Source of the DNA: a virus
Virus record (IMG/VR): IMGVR_UViG_3300031963_012915
Coordinates: 1-64,000 of that record
Strand: one strand, 5' to 3'
Length of the DNA: 64,000 nt
Shown: positions 1 to 10,245 of the stretch, piece by piece
Numbering within the stretch: position 1 is the stretch's first letter
Layout: each line of letters begins with the position of its first letter
Position numbers and translations under genes: made by a program
Notes under the pieces: model-generated
What the model was told of the DNA's origin: nothing
Databases searched by the model: none
What the model saw: the letters and a program-made list of their open reading frames with translations, nothing else

Positions 1-2298
1 TTGTCTATTGTAGAAATACATGTTGGCAACATATCCCCAAGGCTGAAGAGCACCATCATTGTTACCCCAACCCCAATGCGTTGTTCCACCAGCACCAAAG
101 GCAATTGGACTTCCGACTTCGGAACCATTTATGTAGAATCTTTGAGACGAGTTTGTCCCGACTACCGCATATTGAACCCAAACACTAGTTTGACCTGATA
201 AATCATATCCTGAACTTCTAAATGCGCTATCCCAATATCCTAATGTATTTGAATTATCAGGAACGGTAATTGGTGTATACTTTGGTGAGTTGGTATAGAG
301 TAATGTCCTAAATCCTGCAGGACTTATTGGTTCTAATCTTGCCCAAGTAATGTAAGTATAACCTGTTGTTGGAAGTGTAGGACCAGTCCCATTCACAACC
401 ACCCTTTGAGAACCTGTTGTGGTGTCGAAACACTTTATTGTATTCAACGTTGTAAATGTTGCACCATTAAGAGTGTGGTCATAAGTTCCTGGTGTTCTCA
501 TGTTCACGACTGTTGTTCCACTACCAGGATAACTTGTTGAACTATATGCATCCAATTGAATTATTAGACCTGTTGTCACCAATGCCGGTGTCGGCGTAGG
601 AGATGGAGTATTTGTTGGTGTCTCAGTTGGAGTTGTTGTAGGCGTTGGTGAAGGGAACTCGATGAGTATACCTGATAGATCCTCTTGTTGGATCAAAGAA
701 TAATTTTCCTGTAATAAGAATCCTTCATCAGGTAGTGTTGGAGTCGGTGTTGATGTGTTTGTATTAGTTGGCGTTTGCGTCAGCGTTTGAGTAGGGGTCG
801 GTGTTTCAGTTGGTGTTTGTGTTTGTGTAGGAGTGACTGTTTCTGTAGGGGTTTGTGTCATCGTTTCGGTGGGTGTGTTAGAAGGTGTTGTGGTTGGCGA
901 AACTGATGGTGTAGGAGTTGGTGTTTCAGTCTCAGTAGGCGTATTTGTCGGAGTTTCGGAAGGTGTGTTTGATGGCGTTTGAGTCATGGTCACAGATGGT
1001 GTAGGGGTTGGTGTTTCAGTTTCGGTAGGAGTATTTGTCGGAGTTTCACTTGGAGTATTCGATGGTGTCATCGAAGCGGTTACAGAAGGAGTAGGTGTTT
1101 GAGTTTGTGTCTCGGTAGGAGTATTTGTTGGGGTTTCAGTAGGTGTATTAGAAGGTGTTAGAGATGCGGTAACTGAAGGTGTTGGAGTCGACGTTATTGT
1201 TTCTGTTGGAGTGTTTGTAGGTGTTTCACTTGGTGTTTGAGTTGGTGTGGTGGTGTTTGTGACCGTAGGTGTTGGTGTCTCAGTTGGTGTTGGCGTAGGT
1301 GTCTCAGTCTCAGTTGGTGTAGGTGTAGAGGTCTCACTTGTTGTCGGAGTATTTGTTGGAGTCTCGGTTGGTGTCTCCGTCATAGTTGGTGTTGGAGTTT
1401 CAGTTGCTGTAGGTGTCTGATTCGGACTCGCTGTGATTGAAGGGGTTGGCGTATTAGTCGGGGTTTCACTTGGAGTTTGAGTTGGTGTTTCAGTAACTGA
1501 AGGTGTTGGGGTTGCGGTCAGTGTCTCAGTTGGAGTTGGTGTTGGAGTCTCGGTTTCCGTAGGTGTTTGACTTGGAGTTTCTGTTGGGGTATTCGTAGGA
1601 GTTTCACTAGGAGTTGAAGTAGGTGTTTCAGTCGGAGTTTCGGTAACAGTTGGAGTTTGAGTAGGAGTTTCTGTTGGTGTGTTTGAAGGTGTCTGTGTAG
1701 GCGTTTCAGTTGGCGTAGGTGTTGGAGTCTCTGTTTCAGAAGGCGTGTTTGTTGGCGTTTCAGTTGGTGTGTTTGAAGGTGTCTGTGTAGGCGTTTCAGT
1801 TGGAGTTGGAGTAGCCGTATTACTAGAAGTAGGTGTATTTGTGGGTGTTTCCGTAGGTGTGTTCGTAGGTGTTTCACTTGGTGTTGTTGTTGGAGTAACA
1901 GTCGGTGTTTCAGTTGTGGTAGGTGTCTGAGTTGCAGTTTCTGTTGGAGTATTTGTAGGGGTTTCAGTGGGTGTCGATGTTGGTGTTTCTGTTGGAGTTG
2001 TAGTGGGCGTTTCAGTAGGTGTATTGGATGGGGTAATTGATGGTGTTGGACTGACAGTTGCGGTAACAGTCGGAGTGGGTGTTGGACATATTTCTTCACT
2101 AATGTTTACAACAAATGTGTTATCAACAGAAGGTACATAAACGAAACATGTTCCATAGTCAGCATCAGTAGAAAACTCAAATGATAAGAATTGTTGCCCA
2201 AGGTCAGTAGTCTGATTGTTGTTATCCAAAAACTTTGCATAACATAAGCGTCCGTCATATATTTCACTTGATATTGTTATGTACCTTATCTGTCCCAT
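1..2298 (-). CDS. Thr-Pro-rich tail fibre/adhesin with LamG-like lectin tip (3' end outside window)
   Basis: Transcribed leftwards and cut by the window edge; the frame is open for all 766 codons from the ATG at 2298 to base 1. Residues 1-70 are a small non-repetitive head. Residues about 71-525 are nearly pure Thr/Pro/Ser/Glu repeats (PTETPT-like units), then a 20-residue linker and a second short TP tract. From about residue 570 a concanavalin A/LamG-like jelly roll begins (GLIIQLDA strand, SYPGSG turn, later WVQYAVVG and [10 protein letters not shown] strands). A stiff rod ending in a glycan-binding domain fits a tail fibre or other host-adhesion protein; that role is inferred. It follows the protease gene after 2 bp, so the two are probably co-transcribed. 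Confidence 0.85.
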   Translation of the reverse strand, partial: MGQIRYITISSEIYDGRLCYAKFLDNNNQTTDLGQQFLSFEFSTDADYGTCFVYVPSVDNTFVVNISEEICPTPTPTVTATVSPTPSITPSNTPTETPTTTPTETPTSTPTETPTNTPTETATQTPTTTETPTVTPTTTPSETPTNTPTETPTNTPTSSNTATPTPTETPTQTPSNTPTETPTNTPSETETPTPTPTETPTQTPSNTPTETPTQTPTVTETPTETPTSTPSETPTNTPTETPSQTPTETETPTPTPTETLTATPTPSVTETPTQTPSETPTNTPTPSITASPNQTPTATETPTPTMTETPTETPTNTPTTSETSTPTPTETETPTPTPTETPTPTVTNTTTPTQTPSETPTNTPTETITSTPTPSVTASLTPSNTPTETPTNTPTETQTQTPTPSVTASMTPSNTPSETPTNTPTETETPTPTPSVTMTQTPSNTPSETPTNTPTETETPTPTPSVSPTTTPSNTPTETMTQTPTETVTPTQTQTPTETPTPTQTLTQTPTNTNTSTPTPTLPDEGFLLQENYSLIQQEDLSGILIEFPSPTPTTTPTETPTNTPSPTPTPALVTTGLIIQLDAYSSTSYPGSGTTVVNMRTPGTYDHTLNGATFTTLNTIKCFDTTTGSQRVVVNGTGPTLPTTGYTYITWARLEPISPAGFRTLLYTNSPKYTPITVPDNSNTLGYWDSAFRSSGYDLSGQTSVWVQYAVVGTNSSQRFYINGSEVGSPIAFGAGGTTHWGWGNNDGALQPWGYVANMYFYNRQ
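595..2088 (-). repeat. Thr-Pro coding tandem repeat
   Basis: About 1.5 kb of imperfect 12-18 bp repeats that on the minus strand read ACT/ACA-CCN with interspersed GAA, AAT and TCN codons, interrupted only around 660-725. The strand asymmetry (G and T on the given strand) creates long spurious open frames in other phases. Such repeats are prone to slippage and recombination, so stalk length may vary between strains. Confidence 0.9.
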
Positions 2299-2300
2299 TC

Positions 2301-3515
2301 TTAACAAATTCTTACTGCGTTGATTATACCAACTTGCCATAGTGTATCACCACTACAAGTTATCGTTTTAGTGTTACTTAATCCTGCCACCGTAACTAGT
2401 TTCTTAGTTGTCAAATCAACAAACTCAGGTGTAGTCCCATTCCACGCGGATATACCGAGTTGAGAGGCAACTTCATCTATTCTACTTGCAATCCCTATTG
2501 TATTTCCACCAGCAAAACACAATCCGATTATCTTGTCTACACCTCCAATCGTTGCAACCAACGCAGATCCTGAATCACCAGGATAAATTGGATACAAACA
2601 GTCAGGATTAGCTCTTGTGAACGAAATACAATTGTTGAAATATGCCACCGTAGATGTACCCTGTTGTTTATAACCCGATACTCCTGTGACGTAATTAATT
2701 CCTTGTATTGTCAAACCACATAACGGACCTTGTTTTACACCCGATGATCTACCACTACTTGATCCTAAAGTATTACCTACCAAAGCATTTATTTCGCTTG
2801 TTGTTGCGAAAGGCATTACTGAAGTCCCCGATAACCCCAATTGTTTGAAAGATTCCGAATCTGACATTACGGATTGACTAATCGATATCATCGCACCGTC
2901 GACCTGATTGTAAGTTGGTGGTTCAGATATTGGTACATATCTTAAAACTTCTCCAATTTTGAGTGAGGATGGTGAAGGTTGGATATCACCTGATTGATAA
3001 GCATTGTCCGAACTTTCGTTTTGTATAATACCTGTCGGAGATCTAAAATTGGCATAATAGGCGTCCGCAATAACAACGTGATTATTGGTTATACCAACCA
3101 AAGCACCTGTTGCAGTGTCAACCGCCAAAAAACCTAAAGTACCCACATACCCCTGTAAGTTTTGAGATGTAAGAGACACCCCTCCTTTCAACGGTCTTAT
3201 TGTTTGTCTGTTTTGAGGTGGTATAGACTGCCAAGAATAACACGCATTTAATATACTCGAAGGACAAGCAAAAGCCTTTATTTCTCCTGTCTCGAATACG
3301 TCAGTCTTATAAACCTTCCCATCAATTTCTACTTCAGATGGTAGTATCTCCTCAGGTGTCAGATCTGACAAAGGTTTCTTTTTTTCTACAGTAAAGACAA
3401 TACTTTCCTCTCCTGTGTATTCACCGTTAGTAATTTTATTACCTAACATTACACCAACACCTTCTGGTGTGGATTGGAATAGTTCTTCGATTTTATTTTT
3501 TATTTGCTCGTCCAT
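2301..3515 (-). CDS. Trypsin-like (chymotrypsin-fold) serine protease
   Basis: 404 residues from the ATG at 3515, which lies one base after the upstream stop codon; an earlier in-frame ATG at 3557 would overlap the upstream gene and is less likely. An N-terminal region (1-80) is followed by a chymotrypsin-like domain: TNNHV carries the candidate catalytic His146, NQVDGA the Asp206 and [10 protein letters not shown] the nucleophile Ser315, in the correct order and spacing for family S1-type proteases. No signal peptide is seen. Placed between two tail/adhesion genes, it may be a virion component that matures fibres or degrades surface protein on entry. The substrate is unknown. Confidence 0.8.
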   Translation of the reverse strand: MDEQIKNKIEELFQSTPEGVGVMLGNKITNGEYTGEESIVFTVEKKKPLSDLTPEEILPSEVEIDGKVYKTDVFETGEIKAFACPSSILNACYSWQSIPPQNRQTIRPLKGGVSLTSQNLQGYVGTLGFLAVDTATGALVGITNNHVVIADAYYANFRSPTGIIQNESSDNAYQSGDIQPSPSSLKIGEVLRYVPISEPPTYNQVDGAMISISQSVMSDSESFKQLGLSGTSVMPFATTSEINALVGNTLGSSSGRSSGVKQGPLCGLTIQGINYVTGVSGYKQQGTSTVAYFNNCISFTRANPDCLYPIYPGDSGSALVATIGGVDKIIGLCFAGGNTIGIASRIDEVASQLGISAWNGTTPEFVDLTTKKLVTVAGLSNTKTITCSGDTLWQVGIINAVRIC

Positions 3516-3516
3516 A

Positions 3517-5712
3517 TTATAAAATATCAAATCCCATGAATAGAGTGTTAGGTCCATTCGGTGGGGTATTAGTTGGGCTAGGTGTTATAGATGGTGTTAC
3601 ACTTATTGTTGGAGTGTTGGTTGGTGTTGATGTTGGGTTCGGTGTTGGTGTTGGGGTTAGGTTAGTTGTGACTGTTGGTGTCGGTGTTGTCGTTGGTGTA
3701 GTTGTTAGGGTTGGAGTATTAGATGGTGTTAAGGTCAACGTCGGAGTTGGAGTTGGTTGTCCGCAGTATTCCTCATAATAGAAATCATCCGCAAGTATTG
3801 CACAGCTCGGGCATCCCGGATCGTACATTGAGAATGCCGATTTCAATAAGTTAAAATTGTGTCTAATTTCTGGTTGAGACAACGGCTCAATATAAAATCT
3901 GAACTGCGATATTCCTCCTTCAAATGTCCCTGCGAAATATCTTTCCAATAATATATCTGTAGTCAATCCTGAAAGACTTGTCCCACTCAAAATGTAATTT
4001 GGGAAACACTCAGGATCTTGTTGATAAGTCAAACCTGAAAGTGTTTGTGGACAAGCCGTAAATGTTAGGTTTTCGTGTAGTCCTTGTGTACCTCCTCCCC
4101 ATGACATGTTGAATGGTACGCCAACCTGTCTTTGTTTTGGTGTATTCAAGGCTCTTGGAATAATCTCCTCAACGTCCTCAACAACGAAGAATCTTCTACC
4201 ATTTACTGAAATAATCAGTTGTCCCTTTCTAAACTTACCGGTCTGTAACCATTTTTCATTCAACACAACTTTTTCTTGAGTTGGAATAGTAATTCCACTG
4301 TGAGTGATTGGTGGCTCAATAATAGGAATAGTGTAGGCTTCGAGACCTGGCGGATAAACTAATGTTGTAATTTGACCTAGACCACCTAAGTATTCCAAGT
4401 CACATGTATCCAACCATTCGTATCTTTTCCAAGTAACATCCACTTGTACCCAATGTTCTTGAGTATTATATGTCGTCCCTGAACAATCATCCCAAATTCC
4501 TTTTGGTGAACAATATTCGTGAATTGTGTAACCAGTAACGTAAGTTATCCCTGATGTTTCACAAGAACCTGTAACCTCACAACCACCCGTCATTACCAAA
4601 GTTCTCACACAGATTCGTGGATTACTTGGGTCACCGCTGAACTTAACTGCTAATGCATTGGACATTGAATCAAATAATGGATCCGCATCTTCATCAGGAA
4701 TTATTTTGTGTTCACACCCACAAGATGTTCCTCCCGAATGACAACACTCCAACGGACCTATTGTAAATCCTGAAAGTGGATACACCGTTGTACAGTTAAA
4801 ATCAATTGGTAACTCTGTTCCATTACAAAGTTGTATGTCTGTGGTGTTGGCTGAATTACATAAACACGATTCACACAGAGTTAGAGCAGAAGTTACTCTC
4901 GTATAACCACTGTCAGACTTTGGATGTCCACTGGCGAAGTGATAAAATTTATCTTCGGCACGGGTACCCATGTAGAAGAATATGTTTTTGTTGTCGGGAT
5001 AGTACTGATTAAGAGTAGTATACCCTGATCCTGGAATATATTCATTCTGTAATCTCGGCTTCAGGAGAAATTCCGCAGTCCATCCCTGATGCATTCTTTC
5101 GGGAAGAATGTCGTAGTCATAACCAAACAATTTATAAAATCCTTGGTAGAACCCTCCGTATAGCTCTTCATATCTCCCTGTTGTTGTTCCGGTATAAGAT
5201 ACTATTTCGTACAATGTTTCTGCAGATATTCCTGAGAATTGTAGATTGGCTCTTGTATTACCCGTAACCTGAATGAACTTCATTCTTCTGTCAACATGTA
5301 ATCTATCAAATTTGTGTTCATTCGAGAAAAACCCATTTGTATAATGTAGTGTTTTTCCCGTCATTTGGTCAACCAAACCGTTATCGATCCCTGTCAAGCC
5401 AACATCACAAATTGTTGATGCAGTTGCACAACTTATATCAAATAAACCTGTGTAATAGTTAATGGAAACCAATGTATTATCAGGATTGTAATCACCATAT
5501 TCCAAATTAAACTGTTGTGTACAGTTAGGATCATTTAGATCCAAATATACAGGTAGTCTATCTCCGAAAGTTTCGGCAATCAAATACGGTGAAAAGATAA
5601 CCTCTTCATTGTAATTTTTTTCATCCGAAGCCAAACAAAGGTCTGTTATTTCATTGACAGGCTTGAGATACCACTTTCTGAAATTATATTGATTTATATT
5701 CTGATAAGCCAT
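3517..5712 (-). CDS. Large Cys-rich phage structural protein with Thr-Pro tail
   Basis: 731 residues. The N-terminus ([18 protein letters not shown]) and body, rich in Tyr, Gly and paired Cys (for example CESCLC and CGCEH near residues 282-340), look like a virion protein but match no family recognised by eye. The last 75 residues switch to TPTPT repeats (about 3550-3760) and end in GFDIL. First gene of the leftward adhesion operon, with a TATTTATC motif 7 bp upstream of the ATG. Likely a tail or appendage component. The C-terminal Thr-Pro tract shared with the fibre gene suggests a linked structure. Confidence 0.65.
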   Translation of the reverse strand: MAYQNINQYNFRKWYLKPVNEITDLCLASDEKNYNEEVIFSPYLIAETFGDRLPVYLDLNDPNCTQQFNLEYGDYNPDNTLVSINYYTGLFDISCATASTICDVGLTGIDNGLVDQMTGKTLHYTNGFFSNEHKFDRLHVDRRMKFIQVTGNTRANLQFSGISAETLYEIVSYTGTTTGRYEELYGGFYQGFYKLFGYDYDILPERMHQGWTAEFLLKPRLQNEYIPGSGYTTLNQYYPDNKNIFFYMGTRAEDKFYHFASGHPKSDSGYTRVTSALTLCESCLCNSANTTDIQLCNGTELPIDFNCTTVYPLSGFTIGPLECCHSGGTSCGCEHKIIPDEDADPLFDSMSNALAVKFSGDPSNPRICVRTLVMTGGCEVTGSCETSGITYVTGYTIHEYCSPKGIWDDCSGTTYNTQEHWVQVDVTWKRYEWLDTCDLEYLGGLGQITTLVYPPGLEAYTIPIIEPPITHSGITIPTQEKVVLNEKWLQTGKFRKGQLIISVNGRRFFVVEDVEEIIPRALNTPKQRQVGVPFNMSWGGGTQGLHENLTFTACPQTLSGLTYQQDPECFPNYILSGTSLSGLTTDILLERYFAGTFEGGISQFRFYIEPLSQPEIRHNFNLLKSAFSMYDPGCPSCAILADDFYYEEYCGQPTPTPTLTLTPSNTPTLTTTPTTTPTPTVTTNLTPTPTPNPTSTPTNTPTISVTPSITPSPTNTPPNGPNTLFMGFDIL

Positions 5713-5719
5713 GATTAAT

Positions 5720-5727
5720 GATAAATA
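5720..5727 (-). promoter_or_regulatory. Late-promoter-like motif (variant TATTTATC)
   Basis: Reads TATTTATC in the direction of the gene starting at 5712, 7 bp before its ATG. One mismatch to the octamer found before most late units here. Confidence 0.45.
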
Positions 5728-5739
5728 CCCGCTTCAAAG

Positions 5740-5747
5740 TATTTATA
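5740..5747 (+). promoter_or_regulatory. Late-promoter-like motif TATTTATA
   Basis: Exact octamer in coding orientation, 14 bp upstream of the ATG at 5762; forms a divergent pair with the motif at 5720-5727. Confidence 0.55.
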
Positions 5748-5761
5748 GTTAAAAAAAGAGG

Positions 5762-6592
5762 ATGATAGCCATAGACCAAGAACTGTATTCGAATCCATAC
5801 TATTTCTTATTGAGAGATAAAGGAAATAAATATTCTCTTTATTTTTCAGTAGAGACTACTTTGTCCGAAGCCAGGAAAAAAGATGAGAAAGTTGACTTTG
5901 ATAAAAAACACGGTGATAAAGTGAGAAAACATCTATCAAAGATTGCTAAAGAAAAAAAAGTTAAATCCACCAAAGAACTAAAAGGTGAGATTGAAGAGTT
6001 AGTTACTGCCGATGGATCAATGGCCAATTCTAAGGTACCAATTTTAGATCCTAAATTACACCCAAAGAAAACTATGGACCAAACGGTACCAGCAGCAACA
6101 ATTACAAACGATCCAATCACACGTGGATACAGAGTTTATTATGGTGAGTCAATTGAAGAAATCGGTGAAGAGGATTTATCTAAAGCCTTTGGTTATGAAG
6201 AAACTTCAGGTAAAACTCCATCACAAACAATCAAGATTTTAGATAAAATGGGTGTGGACAATGCAGTTGAAAGAGCAGATGAGATGGGTAAAACTATCAA
6301 ACTTGACAAGAAGAAAAAGAAAGGTGCATTTGTAAGACAAAGAATTACTGAGAAAGAAAAGATAGAAGAAATCCAAAGACAAAAAATGTTGAAGGTTGTT
6401 GAAGATATCTTAATGAAGAACAAAAGTTCAAACAAATCTGACGTAGTAAAAAAACAAATAGAGGATAAAGATTCTGATGATAATGAATCACTTTCAGTGA
6501 TCAAGAAGAATATAAAATCTTTGGTTAAACAAGCAAAGAAAAACGGTATGTCAAAAAACGACATTATAAAATTATTCGAGAGTGAACAGTGA
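5762..6592 (+). CDS. Conserved phage protein of unknown function, Lys/Glu-rich
   Basis: 276 residues, not recognised. The N-terminus (NPYYFLLRDKGNKYSLYFSVE) looks globular; the rest is very rich in Lys, Glu and Asp with predicted helices, and the C-terminus has SVIKKNIKSLVKQAKK followed by a GMSKNDIIKLF helix. Expressed from its own TATTTATA-type motif and overlapping the next gene by 11 bp, so it heads a short operon of small unknown genes. A role in virion assembly is possible from the motif type only. Confidence 0.6.
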   Translation: MIAIDQELYSNPYYFLLRDKGNKYSLYFSVETTLSEARKKDEKVDFDKKHGDKVRKHLSKIAKEKKVKSTKELKGEIEELVTADGSMANSKVPILDPKLHPKKTMDQTVPAATITNDPITRGYRVYYGESIEEIGEEDLSKAFGYEETSGKTPSQTIKILDKMGVDNAVERADEMGKTIKLDKKKKKGAFVRQRITEKEKIEEIQRQKMLKVVEDILMKNKSSNKSDVVKKQIEDKDSDDNESLSVIKKNIKSLVKQAKKNGMSKNDIIKLFESEQ

Positions 6593-7043
6593 TCTTTATA
6601 ATAAAAGGGTGAAATTTCCTGATGAAATGAAAGAACACATGAAAAGTTCTTTCAGTTCGGTTCAGAATGCAAATCAGTACACCGAGGGGTATAATAGAAA
6701 CCAAGAGCTACAATCTCAAAACTCTGTAACTTACCAACAATTAAAAAGGATTAAAAACTTCTTTGATAATTTCAAAGGTAAGACAAACGAAGCTCCGTTT
6801 GTTTTGAATGGTGGTGAAAAAATGAAAGGATGGGTAGATGGAGCTTTATCATTCCTTAGAAACTCAGTTTACATGACAAAACACAATAAATCTGAAACTG
6901 GTATGGAAAACCAACATATCAAGAATCATGAAAAAGATTATACGAACGTTAGACCATCACAAAAACACAAGTCAACTCTACAGAAGTATGATACCGCTGT
7001 AACTGAAAGCCTTAAAAGAATAAACAATTTAATGAACAGATAA
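6582..7043 (+). CDS. Hypothetical phage protein
   Basis: 153 residues, hydrophilic, Asn/Lys/Gln-rich, no membrane segment or recognised motif. The chosen ATG overlaps the previous gene by 11 bp; a later in-frame ATG (MKEHMKS) is possible. Second gene of a tight operon, 2 bp before the next. Confidence 0.55.
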   Translation: MNSDLYNKRVKFPDEMKEHMKSSFSSVQNANQYTEGYNRNQELQSQNSVTYQQLKRIKNFFDNFKGKTNEAPFVLNGGEKMKGWVDGALSFLRNSVYMTKHNKSETGMENQHIKNHEKDYTNVRPSQKHKSTLQKYDTAVTESLKRINNLMNR

Positions 7044-7045
7044 CT

Positions 7046-7342
7046 ATGGCAGATTTACCAATAGATTTGAGTCAAGACGTTGAAAATCAACTTACAGCAA
7101 TCGCAGACGCTGAGAGAAAAAAATTGATCACAAGAAACGATTACAACGCAGAAAAAGTAATTTACTCAGTTAATAGTCCAGATGCAATTGCTGATGGTGA
7201 TGAGTTGGGTAGAGGTACTGGCGTTTTCCTTGATGTGTATAATCAAAATGCGGGTACAGGACTTGATGTTGGCGAGAGAAAGAATGAAATCAAGATTAAC
7301 AAATACAACGCCAATAAACCTTATCCGAACTTCTCTATTTAA
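7046..7342 (+). CDS. Hypothetical small phage protein
   Basis: 98 residues, acidic in the first half (DLSQDVENQLTAIADAE helix), Asn/Gly-rich later, ending NKPYPNFSI. Not recognised. Its stop codon overlaps the start of the WYL-like gene by one base (TAATG), so the two are likely translationally coupled. Confidence 0.55.
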   Translation: MADLPIDLSQDVENQLTAIADAERKKLITRNDYNAEKVIYSVNSPDAIADGDELGRGTGVFLDVYNQNAGTGLDVGERKNEIKINKYNANKPYPNFSI

Positions 7343-7728
7343 TGAAATTACAAGAATCTCTAAAAGAGTTAATTGTAGAGATTGCTTCTGTTGATAGCGT
7401 TGTTGATTGCATCAAAAAGAGACAGAAATGTATAATCTACTACGATGGTGATGAACCAGGTGGTAGAGGTTTGCGTCAAATTGAACCCGTATGTTTGGGT
7501 AGGATGAAAGGAACTAATAACTTAGCTTTACGAGCTTGGGATGAAGAAGGTGCATCCTTTACGGGATATAAAGGAGAACAACCATTACCTGGATGGAGAC
7601 TTTTCAGATTGGATAAAATTTTATCTCTGAAACCAACAAACGAAATTTTTGATGCACCAAGACCTAACTTCAATCCAAATGGTGACAAATCTATGAGTAG
7701 TGTTATTATTGTTGTAAAATTTACCTAA
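7342..7728 (+). CDS. WYL-domain-like small protein
   Basis: 128 residues. After an N-terminal helix (1-27) the sequence follows the WYL-domain pattern: a strand with IIYYDGDEPGGRG, then RQIEPVCLG, a strand with NLALRAWD and a C-terminal RLFRLDKILSL. WYL domains usually bind nucleic acid or small ligands and act as regulators in bacteria and defence loci; here the domain stands almost alone. Coupled to its upstream neighbour (TAATG) and 1 bp from the next. Domain call is by eye; a function in this phage is not known. Confidence 0.55.
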   Translation: MKLQESLKELIVEIASVDSVVDCIKKRQKCIIYYDGDEPGGRGLRQIEPVCLGRMKGTNNLALRAWDEEGASFTGYKGEQPLPGWRLFRLDKILSLKPTNEIFDAPRPNFNPNGDKSMSSVIIVVKFT

Positions 7729-7729
7729 A

Positions 7730-8284
7730 ATGAGTGACTTAATGCAAAAACTGATGGTGTCTAAAGCCATCATGGACAAACATAATCAAATCCCAAGAGG
7801 AAATAATCCTGTACAATTACCTGATACATCTTTACAAGAGTTCGCAGCACCACAAGCCAAATATAATATTCCGAACGGTTTAGTTTCAGAAAGTTCTTTC
7901 GAAAACACGAAAGATGTTGCAAATCCTTCTGTGGATGCGATCAAGAAATCTAAACTACCTGACTCAATAAAAAAATTGATGTTAGAAAACCCTATCGTAC
8001 CCCCACAACAATCTTCACCTGTATTGTCAGACGAATTAGTTGAAAAGGCTTCGAGACTTATGGGTAAAAAACAACCATCGGTTGAGCCAGTTTTAGAATC
8101 TAAATCAACTTCAAATATTGATCTATCGAGTATCAACAAGTTGGTTAAACAAGCGGTGAACGAAGCACTTAGAGAAAATGGATTGTTAGTAGAAGAAACT
8201 GAAAAAACTAACGAGAGTTTTTCATTCAGAGTTGGTTCACATATTTTCGAAGGAAAAGTAACTAAAGTCAAAAAAATCAAATAA
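7730..8284 (+). CDS. Hypothetical phage protein, disordered with basic C-terminus
   Basis: 184 residues, rich in Pro, Ser, Asn and Lys and probably disordered over 20-125. A helix near residues 135-155 (SSINKLVKQAVNEALREN) precedes a short beta-like module (FSFRVGSHIFEGKV) and a basic end. Not recognised. Last gene of the small unknown operon, 53 bp before the glycosyltransferase operon. Confidence 0.55.
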   Translation: MSDLMQKLMVSKAIMDKHNQIPRGNNPVQLPDTSLQEFAAPQAKYNIPNGLVSESSFENTKDVANPSVDAIKKSKLPDSIKKLMLENPIVPPQQSSPVLSDELVEKASRLMGKKQPSVEPVLESKSTSNIDLSSINKLVKQAVNEALRENGLLVEETEKTNESFSFRVGSHIFEGKVTKVKKIK

Positions 8285-8311
8285 CAACTTTCTTTAATCA
8301 GGACAAAATAC

Positions 8312-8319
8312 TATATTTT
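8312..8319 (+). promoter_or_regulatory. Possible host-type promoter -7 element of the glycan operon
   Basis: TATATTTT at 8312-8319 resembles the Bacteroidota TAnnTTTG -7 box and lies 18 bp before the ATG at 8338, but the -33 box (CTTT) is poor. It is the only candidate in the gap before the long operon. Confidence 0.3.
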
Positions 8320-8337
8320 ACCAAGTAAAATTATAAT

Positions 8338-9546
8338 ATGTCCAAAATTAAAGTATTGGTATTACCCTCAGACAGAACTGGTGTTGGTAAATTTAGATCT
8401 GTAGATCCACACATTTTCTTACAAAATCAACACTCAGATGATTTCCATGTTGATATTGTTTATGATCCTCCATATGATATAAACTATTATAAGGATTATC
8501 ATATTGTTTCATATCATAGAAATATTGGGTTGGACTTCGATGCGGGAGTTCAATTAGTACAAGAACTCAATAAATTAGGAATTATCACAGTATGTGACAT
8601 TGATGACTATTGGATGCCGACAAAGGATCACCCAATTCACGATGTTATTCGAGTGAACAAAATCAATGAAAAGATTGTAAATTGTATTCGTGTTGCAAAA
8701 TATGTAACAACAACTACTTCTATTTTTGCAGATGAAATCCAAAAGGTAAATAAGAATGTTTTTATTCTACCAAACGCAATCAATCCAAAAGAAGGTCAGT
8801 TCAATGAACCAACTTTAGAGTCTGAAAGGATCCGTGTTGGTTGGCTTGGTGGTTCATCTCATCTTTCAGATATCCTATTATTGGATCAATCTTTTAGTAA
8901 ACTAACAAGATATAAAGATCAAACTCAGTTTGTTATCTGTGGATTTGACACAAGAGGAACAATGACTGAAATCAACGGTCAAACAGGTGAACAAAAGAAA
9001 AGAAACATTTTACCTGAAGAAACAGTTTGGTCAACATATGAAAAAGTCTTCACCCAAAATTACACAACTGTTAGTCCTGAATACAAGGAATATCTTTTGA
9101 AGTATACACAAGATCCTTTCGAGGGAGAATTTGATCAACCTTATGTTCGAGTTTGGACAAAACCTGTAACTGCATATGCAAGAAACTATTCCAAGTTTGA
9201 TATTTCTTTAGCACCTTTAAAAAACCACATCTTCAACAGAGTAAAGTCACAGTTGAAAGTAATAGAATCAGGATTCTATAAGAAAGCCCTTATTGCATCG
9301 AACATTGGTCCTTACACAATAGATTTGAAACATTCACTACAAAATGGTAATTTCACAGACGGTAATGCTCTTTTGGTTGACGAAAACAGAAATCACTCCG
9401 ATTGGGCAAAATACATCGAGAAATTAATCAAGAATCCTAATTGGATTAAAGATTTAGGTGAAAGATTGTATGAAACCGTTAAAGACACTTATGATCTTAA
9501 CAAAGTAACTAAAGATAGAGCACAACTTTACAAGAGCTTTTTATGA
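8338..9546 (+). CDS. GT-B glycosyltransferase (GT4-like)
   Basis: 402 residues with the two-Rossmann architecture of GT-B enzymes. The N-terminal half (1-155) binds acceptor; the C-terminal half opens with RVGWLGGSSHLSDI near residue 163 and later contains SQLKVIESGFYKKALIAS near 305, the usual place of the nucleotide-sugar E-rich motif of family GT4. No membrane segment. First gene of a long plus-strand operon and overlapping the next by 4 bp (ATGA). Donor and acceptor sugars cannot be read from sequence. Confidence 0.75.
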   Translation: MSKIKVLVLPSDRTGVGKFRSVDPHIFLQNQHSDDFHVDIVYDPPYDINYYKDYHIVSYHRNIGLDFDAGVQLVQELNKLGIITVCDIDDYWMPTKDHPIHDVIRVNKINEKIVNCIRVAKYVTTTTSIFADEIQKVNKNVFILPNAINPKEGQFNEPTLESERIRVGWLGGSSHLSDILLLDQSFSKLTRYKDQTQFVICGFDTRGTMTEINGQTGEQKKRNILPEETVWSTYEKVFTQNYTTVSPEYKEYLLKYTQDPFEGEFDQPYVRVWTKPVTAYARNYSKFDISLAPLKNHIFNRVKSQLKVIESGFYKKALIASNIGPYTIDLKHSLQNGNFTDGNALLVDENRNHSDWAKYIEKLIKNPNWIKDLGERLYETVKDTYDLNKVTKDRAQLYKSFL

Positions 9547-10244
9547 TAAATGTTCCGTTAGAAAAAATATTATTCATTGATATAGAAACCGTTGGTTGTC
9601 AAAAGGACTTCGACAACTTGGAGAAATCTGATAAGAGATTATCAGACCTATTTAGTCATTATGAATCGTGGTTCAAAAAAAGGTTCCCTGAGGACATTGA
9701 CGCCAATCTCAATCAGTTGTTCAGTACAAGGGCCGCTTTAGTACCTGAGTTTGCCAAAATAGTAACTGTATGTTTAGGTATTATTGATCAGAACGGTAAA
9801 TTCAAAACATCAGTATATTCTAACGATAACGAAAGAACTTTATTGGTTGAGTTGAGAAAAACACTTTTCAAATGTGGAGAAATGGGATATTTTCTGTGTG
9901 GTCATAATGTTAAAAATTTTGATATTCCTATGTTAGCAAAACGTATGATTATCAATGGATTAAACCCACCAAAAATATTACCATCATACGATACCAAACC
10001 ATGGGAAATTAGAGCGATCGATACCCGAGATGTGTGGCAATATGGTCAATACGCAACAATATCAACTTTAGATTTAATGTGTGGTGTGATGGGAGTCGAG
10101 TCTTCAAAATCTGACGAAATGGATGGATCGAAGGTTCATACTGTATATTGGGATGAAAAAAATATAGATAAAATAAACACCTACTGTGAGAAAGATGTTG
10201 TAGTATTGTACGAAGTAGTAAAGAAATTTGTAAATCTTTTATAA
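9543..10244 (+). CDS. DnaQ-like DEDDy 3'-5' exonuclease
   Basis: 233 residues. ExoI is FIDIETV (Asp13, Glu15), ExoII is HNVKNFDIPML (Asp127) and ExoIII is YCEKD (Tyr214, Asp218), the full DEDDy set. The spacing and the HNVKNFDIP motif resemble the stand-alone exonucleases related to the proofreading domain of family B DNA polymerases. A role in DNA replication, repair or nucleotide recycling is likely. It is embedded between a glycosyltransferase and dUTPase, with 4-bp and 1-bp junctions. Confidence 0.85.
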   Translation: MINVPLEKILFIDIETVGCQKDFDNLEKSDKRLSDLFSHYESWFKKRFPEDIDANLNQLFSTRAALVPEFAKIVTVCLGIIDQNGKFKTSVYSNDNERTLLVELRKTLFKCGEMGYFLCGHNVKNFDIPMLAKRMIINGLNPPKILPSYDTKPWEIRAIDTRDVWQYGQYATISTLDLMCGVMGVESSKSDEMDGSKVHTVYWDEKNIDKINTYCEKDVVVLYEVVKKFVNLL

Positions 10245-10245
10245 T

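Noticed and set aside
979-1930. Long plus-strand open frames rich in Cys, Trp, Gly and Val, and a minus-strand frame rich in Leu, Gln and His (1518-2099)
   Set aside because: Out-of-phase readings of the Thr-Pro repeat; the minus frame encoding the fibre is open through the whole region and gives a sensible protein.
595-2088. Tandem repeats as a CRISPR array or a non-coding satellite
   Set aside because: No constant repeat and unique-spacer structure; the period follows codons and keeps the frame.
4806-5012. Short plus-strand frame within the Cys-rich structural gene
   Set aside because: Composition and context fit an antisense shadow; there is no promoter or start signal.
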